DNA of 64,000 nucleotides from assembly GCA_041690495.1 (NCBI GenBank), contig JAWLHE010000007.1:124001-188000 (forward strand), in the 5' to 3' direction. Positions within the stretch are counted from its first letter, which is position 1. Every line of letters starts with the position of its first letter. The position numbers and the translations under genes are program-made. Under the pieces are notes generated by a model. It was not told the origin of the DNA, ran no database searches, and worked only from the letters and a program-made list of their open reading frames with translations. This DNA comes from DATAAP01 sp041690495 (GTDB taxonomy: Bacteria; Pseudomonadota; Alphaproteobacteria; CACIAM-22H2). Positions 20,546 to 29,393 of the stretch are shown here, one piece after another.

Positions 20546-21766
20546 TTATACGACCGTCGCCATATCCGTCGAGGACGGATGGCGATCCATGGCTCGGCCC
20601 GGCGACGTCCTGTCCGAGGTCAGCCACGCACCGATGCCGCCCATGGCTCGCAGCTCCTTTGCCGCCTTGCCGGCCACGATCTCCACAGGCACGGCATGGA
20701 GGCTCGCCAACTCGGGCAGGAGCGTGCGAAGCGTACGGGTCCGTCTCTTGCCGCCGCAAACGGCGCATACGGGATCGACGGCGCGGTCGGCACGCCCGCA
20801 GCGGATGCATTGCCGCAGTGAGCCGGTCAGGCCGCGTGCGATGATGAGTTCGCGTACGCGGCCTTCCTGGAGCGCAGCCAAGGACTCGTCAAGCCCGACG
20901 GCAGCCGTGCTGGACCCCCGGGCGGCGCTAAGGGAGCGGACGACCGATGCTTCGTGGTCGCGCTCCCATGTCCTGAGTGCCGGCCCGAGCGCCGCGCGCA
21001 CCTCGGCAGGCGTGATCTTCGGCAGGGCTTTTCGAATGGGCGTGACTTGCGACCGCAAGTCCGCGGGCATGGCATCGACGATCGTGCTGACAACGTCGTC
21101 TGCACCCGCGAGGACGAGCGGGCTTGCCCGACGCTCTTCGCTCCAGCGCGCTATATGCTTCGCCAGTTCGCGCGCGAAGCGGCTGCGCTGGGCGGCCGCA
21201 TGGCTGTCGGCGTAATCGCGGGCGACGCCGGCCGGCCCGAATACGGCCGGATGAGAGGAACCGACGAGCTTCTTCTTCTGCCCGGCCGGGAGGTCGCCGA
21301 CATAGGCCGCCTCCTTGTCCTCGGTGATAGAGCCGAGCCAGAGGTAAAAGAATTGCGCTTTTGTGCCATCGACCACGACGACGCCCCGCGGTCGATGCTC
21401 GTCCAGCACCCACAGCATCTGCTGCAATGACGGCTTGCCCCAGTGCAACTCTTCGACGACGTCCACCTGCAGCGGGATGGTTTCCCAGACCTTCGGCCCG
21501 GCGAACACCGCCAGGCTTCGGGCCCGCGGCCGCGCCGTACGGAGGTATTTCTCGATCCGCGTCAGTTGGGTGCGGAAGAGCTTTCGGTCGCGTGTCGACA
21601 TCTGCTTGGCCAATTCCTTGCCGGTAGACGTGAGCCACGTCACATAGCCTCGCTGGCCCTGGTTGCGCGGCGTGGCCGGATTGACGTCCAGATAGGCGGT
21701 CAGCACAGGTGGCGGCAGATGCGGTAGGCGTGAAACGCTCGATTCGCGGGGCACGTGTCGCTCCAT
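20546..21766 (-). CDS. baeRF (archaeo-eukaryotic release factor-like) family protein
   Basis: About 406 residues. It starts LTAYLDVNPATPRNQGQ, continues with the eRF1-domain-2-like VVVVDGTKAQFFYLWLG and KHIARWSEERRASPLVLAG, and ends in a zinc-ribbon pattern C-x2-C-x9-C-x2-C (CIRCGRADRAVDPVCAVCGG). These are features of bacterial release-factor-like baeRF proteins, thought to act on stalled or hibernating ribosomes. The start is uncertain: ATG 21766 and ATG 21784 both lack a clear ribosome site. Downstream of the CBS gene and upstream of rnk, on the same strand. Confidence 0.75.
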   Translation of the reverse strand: MERHVPRESSVSRLPHLPPPVLTAYLDVNPATPRNQGQRGYVTWLTSTGKELAKQMSTRDRKLFRTQLTRIEKYLRTARPRARSLAVFAGPKVWETIPLQVDVVEELHWGKPSLQQMLWVLDEHRPRGVVVVDGTKAQFFYLWLGSITEDKEAAYVGDLPAGQKKKLVGSSHPAVFGPAGVARDYADSHAAAQRSRFARELAKHIARWSEERRASPLVLAGADDVVSTIVDAMPADLRSQVTPIRKALPKITPAEVRAALGPALRTWERDHEASVVRSLSAARGSSTAAVGLDESLAALQEGRVRELIIARGLTGSLRQCIRCGRADRAVDPVCAVCGGKRRTRTLRTLLPELASLHAVPVEIVAGKAAKELRAMGGIGAWLTSDRTSPGRAMDRHPSSTDMATVV

Positions 21767-21856
21767 GAGGGAGGGGGGAGGCATGCCAAGTGTCGCAGCC
21801 AATCGAGCGCGCCGACATACGCAGCGGAGGCCGGTGCTTCGTGGCCGTGTCGGCCC

Positions 21857-22762
21857 TTATCCTGGGATCGGGAAGAGCTCCTTCATTTCCTCCGGAAGCT
21901 GGCCGCGCACCTCCTCGATCTGGCCGGCGGCAACGCTGTCGGAAATTACTTTGAAAACGCCGCGCAGCGCCTCGCGCGCCATTTCCGGCTCCAGGCTGAG
22001 CGCCCGGCCGAGCTCGGTCGTGATTGCCTGCGCGGTCACCGCCCGGTCCGGTCCGTCGAGACAGTCCTCGAGCCGCGGCTGCAGCATCGAGGGAAGCTGT
22101 GCAATGAGATGCCACGCCTCCTGCGGAACCAGGCGTCGGCACAGCATGCAGGTCACGACGAACAAGGCTCGCTCGGCGCGAGAGCGCTCAAGCCCGGTGG
22201 ACTCCGCGACAGCCGTGATCATATGGCCGTAGGTCGCCTCGGCCCGCGCCCTGGCCCGCATCAACGCGCGGGTACGCCCGGCTGCCTGCTGCTCGGCGCT
22301 TGCGGGGGATTGCGGATGCAGTACGCCCGCGGGCTTGTGCGGCGCCTCGACTTCCAGCTGGGCAGTGACGATCGCGCGCAACGCATCGGGGCCGACCGTT
22401 TCGTCGACCACCAGGTCGTCAAACGTGATGAGCCCGACCGGTCGGCCGTTCTCGGTGATCGGAATGCGGCGAATCGCGTGGTCGATCATGAGACGGACCA
22501 CATCATCGACGCTTGCCCCGATGTCACAGCTGACCACCCCTTCAGACATCACTTCGCTCAGCTGTGTCGTCTTGGGGTCGAGGCCGCCGCCTAGAACGGC
22601 GAGCGCGAGGTCGCGATCCGTGACGATCCCCGCCAGCCCCGAGGCTTGGCTCACGAGCACGGCGCCAATGTGATTGTCCGCCATCGCCCGGGCGGCCTGG
22701 TAGGCCAGCGCCCGCTGCGAGAGCACAACAATCCGTCTCCGTCGGAATCGCTCGAGGGTCAT
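21857..22762 (-). CDS. CBS-pair protein with C-terminal DUF2267 domain
   Basis: 301 residues. Two CBS repeats fill residues 1-130 (AMADNHIGAVLVSQASGLAG with TDRDLA, and RIPITENGRPVGLITFDDL). After a linker, residues about 165-295 form an all-helical DUF2267 domain (ERALFVVTCMLCRRLVPQEAW, QLPSMLQ, VFKVISDSVAAGQIEEVRGQLP). CBS pairs usually bind adenine nucleotides. ATG 22762 is preceded by AAGGGGAAAG. It leads a minus-strand group with the baeRF and rnk genes, suggesting an energy-stress unit. Confidence 0.85.
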   Translation of the reverse strand: MTLERFRRRRIVVLSQRALAYQAARAMADNHIGAVLVSQASGLAGIVTDRDLALAVLGGGLDPKTTQLSEVMSEGVVSCDIGASVDDVVRLMIDHAIRRIPITENGRPVGLITFDDLVVDETVGPDALRAIVTAQLEVEAPHKPAGVLHPQSPASAEQQAAGRTRALMRARARAEATYGHMITAVAESTGLERSRAERALFVVTCMLCRRLVPQEAWHLIAQLPSMLQPRLEDCLDGPDRAVTAQAITTELGRALSLEPEMAREALRGVFKVISDSVAAGQIEEVRGQLPEEMKELFPIPG

Positions 22763-23089
22763 TTGGATTCTTTCCCCTTGATGCGGCAAGAACTCTTGTT
22801 GTTCCCGGGATGTACGACGTGGATCAGACCGACCCGCCGCCTCTGGCGCGGCGTCGGCGGACTGTGCGCGGCCAATGCCGACCGCGCCATACCTCGGCGC
22901 GCCATACCTCGGGCGGATAAAAAATAAACGGGATCCTGCCGCTTTCGGTTCCGCCGCGTCGGGCGCTCGCTGGGTCGCCCCGGGACTCTGCGGCGCTGTT
23001 CACCCTTCGCAACCGCGACGCGGCAGGCGTCCGATCAGGCGGGCGGTGCTGCAATCAACCGCAATGCCGGTGCCGCGTCAGGGCTGCAC
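22763..23089. other. Intergenic region downstream of parE with a short tandem repeat
   Basis: 327 bases carrying the CBS gene promoter. A perfect 15-bp tandem duplication (CGCGCCATACCTCGG) lies at 22883-22912, followed by an A-rich stretch at 22918-22929. No gene or clear terminator is visible. Confidence 0.5.
22883..22912. repeat. 15-bp tandem duplication
   Basis: Two adjacent identical copies of CGCGCCATACCTCGG (22883-22897, 22898-22912). No further copies are seen nearby. It may be a replication slippage product or a pair of half-sites about 120-150 bases upstream of the CBS gene. Confidence 0.7.
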
Positions 23090-25066
23090 TCACACATCCA
23101 GGTCGCGGGCGAACTGTGCGTTCTCCTGGATATAGGCAAAGCGCAGCTCCGGCTTGCGACCCATCAGGGTCTCGACCAACGTTGCGGTGCGCTTGGCCTC
23201 CTTGGGGTCCTCGTACTCGACTTTGACCTGGAGCAGGGTGCGCTTGCCCGGCGCCATCGTGGTTTCCTTGAGCTGCGAGGCCGGCATCTCGCCGAGACCC
23301 TTGAAGCGGCTGATCTCGACCTTGCCCTTGCCCTTGAATTCCTTCGCCATCAGTTCGTCCTTGTGCCGGTCGTCGCGGGCATAGATCACCGTCCCGCCAG
23401 CGCTGAGGCGGTAGAGCGGCGGCATTGCGAGGAACAGGTGTCCACTCTCGATCAGCTTCGGCATCTCGCGATAGAAGAACGTCATCAGCAGCGAGGCGAT
23501 GTGCGCGCCGTCGACATCGGCATCGGTCATGATGACGACGCGCTCGTAGCGCAGCTTCGATTCGTCGAAACCGGCGCCAATTCCACAGCCCAGCGCCTGG
23601 ATGAGGTCCGACAGCTCCTGGTTCTGACGCAGCTTGTCCGCGGAGGCGCTGGCGACGTTGAGGATCTTGCCGCGCAGCGGCAGCACCGCCTGCGTTTCTC
23701 TTGCGCGCGCCTGCTTGGCGGAACCGCCAGCGGAATCGCCTTCGACGAGATAGAGTTCGGTTCCTTCCGGCGTCGACCTGGTGCAGTCAGCGAGCTTGCC
23801 GGGCAGGCGCAACTTGCGCGTGGCGCTCTTGCGGGCGGTGTCGCGCTCCTGGCGCCGGCGCAGTCTCTCCTCGAGCCGGTTGACGACATGATCGAGCAGC
23901 GCCTTCGCTGCCGTCGCATCGTCGTGCAGCCAGTGGTCGAAATGGTCCTTCATGACCGTCTCGACCAGTTTCTGCGCCTCGGGCATGCCGAGCCGGTCCT
24001 TGGTCTGGCCCTGGAACTGCGGCTCCTTGATGAACAGCGACAGCAGCACGATCGCGCCGTCCATCGCGTCCTCGGCGGTGACCTGCTCCGCGCGCCGATT
24101 GCCGACGCGCTCGCCATATTCGCGCAGGGCGCGGTACATCGCCGTGCGCAGGCCGGCCTCGTGGCTGCCGCCCTGCGGCGTCGGCACCGTGTTGACGTAG
24201 GAATGGACCTCGCCATCCTCGTCGCCCGGCCATGCCACCGCCCACTCGATCCGGCCGGAGCCGCCGTTGAGCTTTGCCTCGCCCGAGAACGGCTGCGCGG
24301 TGTGCATCGGCCGCTTGCCGACGATCTCGAGCAGCGCATCCCTGAGGCCGCCTTCGAAATGCAGCACCGCCTCCGCCGGGGTGTCGTCGTTGGCCTTGAG
24401 CAGGGCCTTGTCGCATTTCCAGCGAATCTCCACGCCCTTGAACAGGAACGCCTTGGACCGGATCATCTTGAACACGGTCGCCGGCTTGAAATGCAGGCTC
24501 TTGCCGAAGATCTCCGCGTCCGGATGGAAACGCACGGTCGTGCCGCGGCGGTTGTTGATGGCGCCGAGCGGCTGCAGCTTCGTCTTGGGCTTGCCGCGCG
24601 AGTAGGTCTGCGACCACAATTTCTTGTCGCGGGCGACCTCGACCGTGAAATCGTCGGAGAGTGCGTTCACGACCGAGATGCCGACGCCGTGCAGGCCGCC
24701 GGCGGTGTTGTAGGCCTTGTCCGAAAATTTGCCGCCCGAGTGCAGCATCGTGAGGATGACTTCGAGCGCCGACTTGTTCTTGAACTTGGGATGCGGGTCG
24801 ACCGGGATGCCGCGGCCGTTGTCGCGGATCATGCAGTGGCCGGACGCCTCGAGCTGAACCTCGATCCAGTCGGCATGGCCGGCGACGGCCTCGTCCATGG
24901 AATTGTCCAGAACCTCGGCAATGAGATGGTGCAGGGCGCGCTCGTCCGTGCCGCCGATATACATGCCGGGGCGGCGGCGGACGGGCTCGAGACCTTCCAG
25001 GACCTCGATATCCTTGGCGGTGTAGCTCTGATCCTTGCGGCCGTTGCTGAACAGGTCGGTGGCCAT
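23090..25066 (-). CDS. parE: DNA topoisomerase IV subunit B
   Basis: 658 residues, normal for ParE. The GHKL ATPase part shows EVLDNSMDEAVAGHAD, RDNGRGIPVDPHPKF and GLHGVGISVVNALSD; the transducer/TOPRIM part shows YLVEGDSAGGSAKQAR, ILNVASASADKL and IMTDADVDGAHIASLL; the C-terminus has GLGEMPASQLKETTM. With ParC it decatenates chromosomes after replication. ATG 25066 gives the standard N-terminus; the frame stays open 26 codons further without support. No parC is present here, as is usual. Confidence 0.95.
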   Translation of the reverse strand: MATDLFSNGRKDQSYTAKDIEVLEGLEPVRRRPGMYIGGTDERALHHLIAEVLDNSMDEAVAGHADWIEVQLEASGHCMIRDNGRGIPVDPHPKFKNKSALEVILTMLHSGGKFSDKAYNTAGGLHGVGISVVNALSDDFTVEVARDKKLWSQTYSRGKPKTKLQPLGAINNRRGTTVRFHPDAEIFGKSLHFKPATVFKMIRSKAFLFKGVEIRWKCDKALLKANDDTPAEAVLHFEGGLRDALLEIVGKRPMHTAQPFSGEAKLNGGSGRIEWAVAWPGDEDGEVHSYVNTVPTPQGGSHEAGLRTAMYRALREYGERVGNRRAEQVTAEDAMDGAIVLLSLFIKEPQFQGQTKDRLGMPEAQKLVETVMKDHFDHWLHDDATAAKALLDHVVNRLEERLRRRQERDTARKSATRKLRLPGKLADCTRSTPEGTELYLVEGDSAGGSAKQARARETQAVLPLRGKILNVASASADKLRQNQELSDLIQALGCGIGAGFDESKLRYERVVIMTDADVDGAHIASLLMTFFYREMPKLIESGHLFLAMPPLYRLSAGGTVIYARDDRHKDELMAKEFKGKGKVEISRFKGLGEMPASQLKETTMAPGKRTLLQVKVEYEDPKEAKRTATLVETLMGRKPELRFAYIQENAQFARDLDV

Positions 25067-25211
25067 TGTGCGGCAGTGACTCGGTAATGAGAACGTAAAG
25101 AGAACAAGCGGTCTAGAGTAGTCGAAGACGACGCCCGCATACAAGATATGGTGTGAACTTATAAGGTTTAGAAGGGGTTAACGGCTGGCCGGCCGCGCCG
25201 CCACGGCTGAT

Positions 25212-26141
25212 TCAGGCGTTCGTGGTTGCAGCGACCGGGGTCTGGCGCGCGGCCATGGCGCGTCCGACCCTGGATCCGTTCGGCCTGCCGAGATGGCCGC
25301 AGATCCACGACCCGGTCGCCGCCACGGATGCGAGGTCGACGCCTGTTTCGATTCCCATGCCGTGGAGCATGTACAGCAAGTCCTCTGTCGCGACGTTACC
25401 GGAAGCCCCGGCGGCGTAGGGGCAGCCGCCCAGTCCGGCCACGGAGCTGTCCGCGACCGCGATACCGGCTTCGAGGCATGTCAGGATATTGGCGAGCGCC
25501 TGGCCGTACGTGTCGTGGAAGTGCACCGCAAGCCGTGCGATGGGGACACGGGCTGCCACCGTCTCGATCATGGCGCGGGCCTTGACCGGCGTTCCGACGC
25601 CGATGGTATCGCCCAGGCTCACTTCGTAGCAGCCGAGCGCCACCAGGGCGGCCGCCACCTCCGCTACCTTCGACGCCGGCACATCGCCTTCGTACGGACA
25701 GCCGAGCACACAGCTCACATAGCCCCGGACCTTGAGTCCGCGCTTCAGCGCACGCGCCGTTACCGGCCGGAAGCGCTCGAGGCTGTCCGCGATGGAGCAG
25801 TTGATGTTCCTGCGGCTGAAGCCCTCCGAGGCGGCGGTAAAGACGGCGATCTCTTCCACGCCGGCATCCAGCGCCGCGTCCAGCCCCTTCTCGTTGGGCA
25901 CGAGCACGGGATAGGCGGTGCCTGACCGGCGTCTCATGCGCCTGACCACCTCGGCGCTGTCGGCCATCTGGGGAACCCATCTGGGCGAGACAAAGGCTCC
26001 GGCCTCGACGGCGGGCAGCCCGGCAGCGGCCAGCCGCTCGATCAGCTCGATCTTGACGTCGGCAGGGACGATGGCTTGCTCGTTCTGGAGGCCGTCGCGC
26101 GGCCCCATCTCGACGATGCGGACCGAATCTGGATATCCCAT
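25212..26141 (-). CDS. mvaB: Hydroxymethylglutaryl-CoA lyase
   Basis: 309 residues of the DRE-TIM aldolase family. It shows RIVEMGPRDGLQNE near the N-terminus, the conserved AFVSPRWVPQMAD, the GCPYEGDV segment, HFHDTYGQALAN metal-binding histidines and GLGGCPYAAGASGN with the lyase-specific cysteine. It splits HMG-CoA to acetyl-CoA and acetoacetate in the cytoplasm. It is 30 bases after the HMG-CoA reductase gene and last in the TRAP operon, so it completes mevalonate breakdown. Confidence 0.92.
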   Translation of the reverse strand: MGYPDSVRIVEMGPRDGLQNEQAIVPADVKIELIERLAAAGLPAVEAGAFVSPRWVPQMADSAEVVRRMRRRSGTAYPVLVPNEKGLDAALDAGVEEIAVFTAASEGFSRRNINCSIADSLERFRPVTARALKRGLKVRGYVSCVLGCPYEGDVPASKVAEVAAALVALGCYEVSLGDTIGVGTPVKARAMIETVAARVPIARLAVHFHDTYGQALANILTCLEAGIAVADSSVAGLGGCPYAAGASGNVATEDLLYMLHGMGIETGVDLASVAATGSWICGHLGRPNGSRVGRAMAARQTPVAATTNA

Positions 26142-26171
26142 TGCGTGTTCTCCGGTGATGTGCGCCGGTCG

Positions 26172-27446
26172 TCAGCGGCGCAGAGCCTTGAGCTCGGCTT
26201 CCGCCACGTCGACGCGGACCGTGCCGCGTTCGACCATGATGCGGGCGATCTTGTCGATCTCCTCGCCGACCGCGCCTGCCATCATGGCGATGTTCTGCGC
26301 ATGCAGGGCCATATGACCCTTCTGGATTCCCGTCGTCGCGAGCGCCTTGAGCGCCGAGAAGTTCTGGGCAAGGCCGACCGCGGCGATGATGCGCGCAAGC
26401 CGCTCGGCCGAGGTCACGCCGAGGATCTTCAGGCTCGCCCGCGCGATGGGGTGAAGCTTGGTGGCGCCGCCGACCAGACCGACCGCCATCGGCACCTCGA
26501 TCGTGCCCGCAAGGTGCCCCTCGCGCGTCACCTCCCAGCGCGTCAGGCTGCCGTAATGGCCGTTCCTCGCCGCATAGGCGTGCGCGCCGGCTTCGATCGC
26601 GCGCGTGTCGTTGCCCGTCGCGAGGACGACGGCCGAGATCCCGTTCATGATGCCCTTGTTGTGGGTGGCCGCCCGGTACGGGTCGGCGGCCGCGAAATGA
26701 TAGGCGCTGATCATGCCGTCCCGGACCTCCGGGCCGCCTATCGACTCGCACGTCCATGTCGCGCGGGCGCGGGCAAGGCGACGGTCCGCAAGATTCGAGA
26801 GGATGCGCAGGTACACCCGGCCGCCGGTCCATTCCTGGACATGGGGCGCGATCTTCTCGGCCATGGTGTTGACTGCATTGGCGCCCATGGCGTCGCGCGT
26901 GTCGACGATCAGGTGCGTTACGACCATCGCGCCGCCCGGGGAGTCGATGACGCGCACCTCGACGTCACGAAACCCGCCGCCCAGCTTGACGAGCACCGGA
27001 TCGCAAGCGTCGCAGATCGCCTTGATGTCGTCCTTGCGCTCCAGGATTCTGATCCGCGCGTTGTGGGGATCGCTGATGCCGACGAGCTGGACCTGCGCGA
27101 TCATCAGCGTGCCTGACATGGATGTGGTGAAGCCGCCGTCCTCGTAGCACTGGCGCGCGGCGTTGCAGACCGCGGCGACGACCGACGACTCCTCGGTGGC
27201 CATCGGAATCAGGACGTCCTCGCCGTCGATCCGCATGTTGGTGGCGATGCCGACCGGCACGTTCATGGTGCCGATCACGTTCTCGATCAGGTGGTCGGCC
27301 AGATGCGGGTCGAGATTTCCCATGTTCGCAAGATGCTTCACGGTTTCGTCGTCGAGCCCGGCAAAGTTGGCGACCAGGTCGAGGCGCTCCCGCGGCGTCT
27401 TCTTGTGGAAACCGGGAATGCGGGAGCTCTTGATCTGGTTTTTCAT
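26172..27446 (-). CDS. mvaA: Class II (degradative) HMG-CoA reductase
   Basis: 424 residues, the length of the Pseudomonas mevalonii-type enzyme and without the membrane anchor of class I. Visible signatures: LIENVIGTMNVPVGIATN, catalytic lysine in THNKGIMNG, DTRDAMGANAVNTMAE, and histidine in GHMALHAQNIAMMAGA. With NAD(P)+ and CoA it can oxidise mevalonate to HMG-CoA. The pairing with HMG-CoA lyase and a TRAP uptake system favours catabolism over isoprenoid synthesis; I see no mevalonate kinase genes. It lies 31 bases after dctM. Confidence 0.92.
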   Translation of the reverse strand: MKNQIKSSRIPGFHKKTPRERLDLVANFAGLDDETVKHLANMGNLDPHLADHLIENVIGTMNVPVGIATNMRIDGEDVLIPMATEESSVVAAVCNAARQCYEDGGFTTSMSGTLMIAQVQLVGISDPHNARIRILERKDDIKAICDACDPVLVKLGGGFRDVEVRVIDSPGGAMVVTHLIVDTRDAMGANAVNTMAEKIAPHVQEWTGGRVYLRILSNLADRRLARARATWTCESIGGPEVRDGMISAYHFAAADPYRAATHNKGIMNGISAVVLATGNDTRAIEAGAHAYAARNGHYGSLTRWEVTREGHLAGTIEVPMAVGLVGGATKLHPIARASLKILGVTSAERLARIIAAVGLAQNFSALKALATTGIQKGHMALHAQNIAMMAGAVGEEIDKIARIMVERGTVRVDVAEAELKALRR

Positions 27447-27477
27447 GACGAAATCTCCGAAGTCCTGGTCGTTGCGT

Positions 27478-28791
27478 TCAGCCGCCGATCATGAGACGGG
27501 GCAGCCAAGTCACGAGCCCCGGGAAGGCGGTGCAAATCAGCAGGCCGACGACCTGCAGCACGAAAAAGGGCACAATCCCGCGATAGACCGTATCCATGCC
27601 GAGATGCGGCGGGAGTGTGCCCTTGATGTAGAAGAGCGTGTAGCCGAAGGGCGGGCTGATATAGCCCATCTGGATCGTCACGGCGTAGAGCACGCCGAAC
27701 CACACCTCGTCGAAACCGAGGAGACGAACGATCGGCAGGAATACGGGCACCGTCAGCAGGATGATCCCGATCTCGTCGAGCACGGTCCCGAGGAAGACCA
27801 GGATCAGCATCATGACGGCGAGAACCATGTACGGGTGGATATCAAGGCCCCGTATGAAGTTCAGCAACGTGTCCGCGCCGCCAAGGCCGGTGAAGATCGA
27901 CACATAGGCCTTGGCGCCGATCGTGATCCACAGGATCATCGAGGTCGCCTTGAGCGTCTCGACTGCGGAGTGCGAGAGGTTGTCGAAGGTCAGGCGCCGG
28001 CGCAGCGCCGCGGCGATCATGGCGCCGCCCACGCCCACGGCAGCCGCCTCGGTCGGGGTCGCCACGCCGAAGAAGATCGAGCCCAGGATCAGGACGATCA
28101 GAATGGCGGGAAGCGCCAGCGATCGCAGGCTGCGAAGCTTTTCGGAGAGCGGGACTCGCTCGCTCGCGCCCTTGGGAACGAGGCCGGGTCGAAGATAGGA
28201 GGCACCGACGATGTAGACGATATAGAGGGTCGCGAGGATGAGGCCGGGCACGATGCCCGCGATCAGCATCTTGCCGATGGACACCTGCGCGGTCACCGCG
28301 TAGACGATCGTCAGGATCGAAGGAGGAATCAGTATCCCCAGCGTTCCGGACGCGCAGATGGTTCCGGTGGCAAGCCGCGGATCGTACCTGCGGCGCAGCA
28401 TTTCCGGCAGGGCGAGAACGCCCATCGCCGTGACTGCGGCCCCGACCACGCCTGTCATCGCCGCCATGATGACGCAGATGACGACGGTGCCGACCGCGAG
28501 GCCGCCGCGCACGCGGCCGAACCACTTCTCCATCGCCGCGTACAGATCCTCGATGACGCCGGAGCGCTGCAGGATGCTGGCCATGAGGATGTAGAGGGGG
28601 ATTCCGAGCAGGGCCTCGGACCGCATCGTGTCGAAGATCTGGAGCACCAGGATCACGACGGCGTCCGCGTTCCACAGCGTGACCGTGAACAGCAGGGACA
28701 GGCCGCCGAGGACGAAGGCGATCGGCAGGCCTGTGAGCATGAACAGCGTCAGGCCGCCGAACATCAGCACGAGGATCGCGGTCGGGCTCAT
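27478..28791 (-). CDS. dctM: TRAP transporter large permease (DctM)
   Basis: 437 residues with about 12 hydrophobic segments. DctM hallmarks are present: LLGIPLYILMASILQRSG, GTLGILIPPSILTIVYAV, FGVATPTEAAAVGVGGAM, and QMGYISPPFGYTLFYIKG. It is the sodium-driven translocation subunit of a tripartite periplasmic transporter. ATG 28791 overlaps the dctQ stop by 4 bases (ATGA); the longer frame upstream lies over dctQ. The cargo is probably mevalonate, judged from the two enzymes that follow. Confidence 0.9.
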   Translation of the reverse strand: MSPTAILVLMFGGLTLFMLTGLPIAFVLGGLSLLFTVTLWNADAVVILVLQIFDTMRSEALLGIPLYILMASILQRSGVIEDLYAAMEKWFGRVRGGLAVGTVVICVIMAAMTGVVGAAVTAMGVLALPEMLRRRYDPRLATGTICASGTLGILIPPSILTIVYAVTAQVSIGKMLIAGIVPGLILATLYIVYIVGASYLRPGLVPKGASERVPLSEKLRSLRSLALPAILIVLILGSIFFGVATPTEAAAVGVGGAMIAAALRRRLTFDNLSHSAVETLKATSMILWITIGAKAYVSIFTGLGGADTLLNFIRGLDIHPYMVLAVMMLILVFLGTVLDEIGIILLTVPVFLPIVRLLGFDEVWFGVLYAVTIQMGYISPPFGYTLFYIKGTLPPHLGMDTVYRGIVPFFVLQVVGLLICTAFPGLVTWLPRLMIGG

Positions 28792-29327
28792 GTCGCGGTC
28801 GGCGGCGGCGGGGCTTCGCGGACGATCGCAGCCGGATCGCCGTAGAGAACGCGCAGGAACTCGGCGAGGCTCTGCGTCGCGAGCAGAATGACCGAAACGG
28901 GAATTGCGAACTTGATCGGCCAGACCGGCGGGTTCCAGGCCGAGAAGGACGTCTCTCGGAATTCCCAGGCCTGCATGGCGAGTGGCCACGAATAGTAAAG
29001 CAGCACGCCGCAGAAGAAGATGATGATCGGCTGATTGGCGAGTTCGAATGCGCGGTCCCAGCGCGCCGGCAGCGCGCGTCGGACGATGTCGAGATTCACG
29101 TGTCCGCGCAGATGCAGAAGGTACGGCCCGCCCAGCAGGAAGTACGGGCCGAAGAGGAGGGTCGCCAGTTCCATGCCCCAGGTCGTCGGCGCATCGAAGA
29201 GGTAGCGGCTCACGACCTCGTAGAGCATCACGGGCACGATGACGAACATGACCGCCGCGGCAAACCGGAACAGCAGCCGGTTGAGCGCCGTGATCGACCG
29301 CACGAAAAAGCCGATGGCAGCGGGCAT
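28788..29327 (-). CDS. dctQ: TRAP transporter small permease (DctQ)
   Basis: 179 residues with four hydrophobic helices, the DctQ pattern (LLFRFAAAVMFVIVPVMLYEVVSRYLF, WGMELATLLFGPYFLLGGPYLLHLRGHVNLDIV). It supports DctM in the membrane complex. It overlaps dctM by 4 bases and is separated from dctP by 66 bases that contain stem-loops, a layout that commonly yields more binding protein than permease. Confidence 0.9.
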   Translation of the reverse strand: MPAAIGFFVRSITALNRLLFRFAAAVMFVIVPVMLYEVVSRYLFDAPTTWGMELATLLFGPYFLLGGPYLLHLRGHVNLDIVRRALPARWDRAFELANQPIIIFFCGVLLYYSWPLAMQAWEFRETSFSAWNPPVWPIKFAIPVSVILLATQSLAEFLRVLYGDPAAIVREAPPPPTAT

Positions 29328-29334
29328 CTGATCA

Positions 29335-29376
29335 CCTCACGGGACGGTGAGGGGCGCGGTCTCTCCCGCGCCCCTC
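29335..29376 (-). other. Overlapping alternative stem-loops between dctP and dctQ
   Basis: One stem of 11 bp pairs 29349-29359 with 29366-29376 (loop of 6). A second stem pairs CCTCAC at 29335-29340 with GTGAGG at 29347-29352. They share bases, so only one can form at a time. No T-run follows on the minus strand, so this is more likely an RNA-stabilising or attenuating element than a full terminator. Confidence 0.5.
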
Positions 29377-29393
29377 GAAACGGCCGTCCGGAT

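Noticed and set aside
22771..22804. TTGAT-type half-site and GTTCC near the CBS gene as FNR or EcfG sites
   Set aside because: The second half of the FNR palindrome is missing and the spacing for EcfG fails.
23363..25087. 574-codon open frame opposite parE
   Set aside because: Covers ParE exactly in antisense, has shadow-type composition and no recognisable motif.
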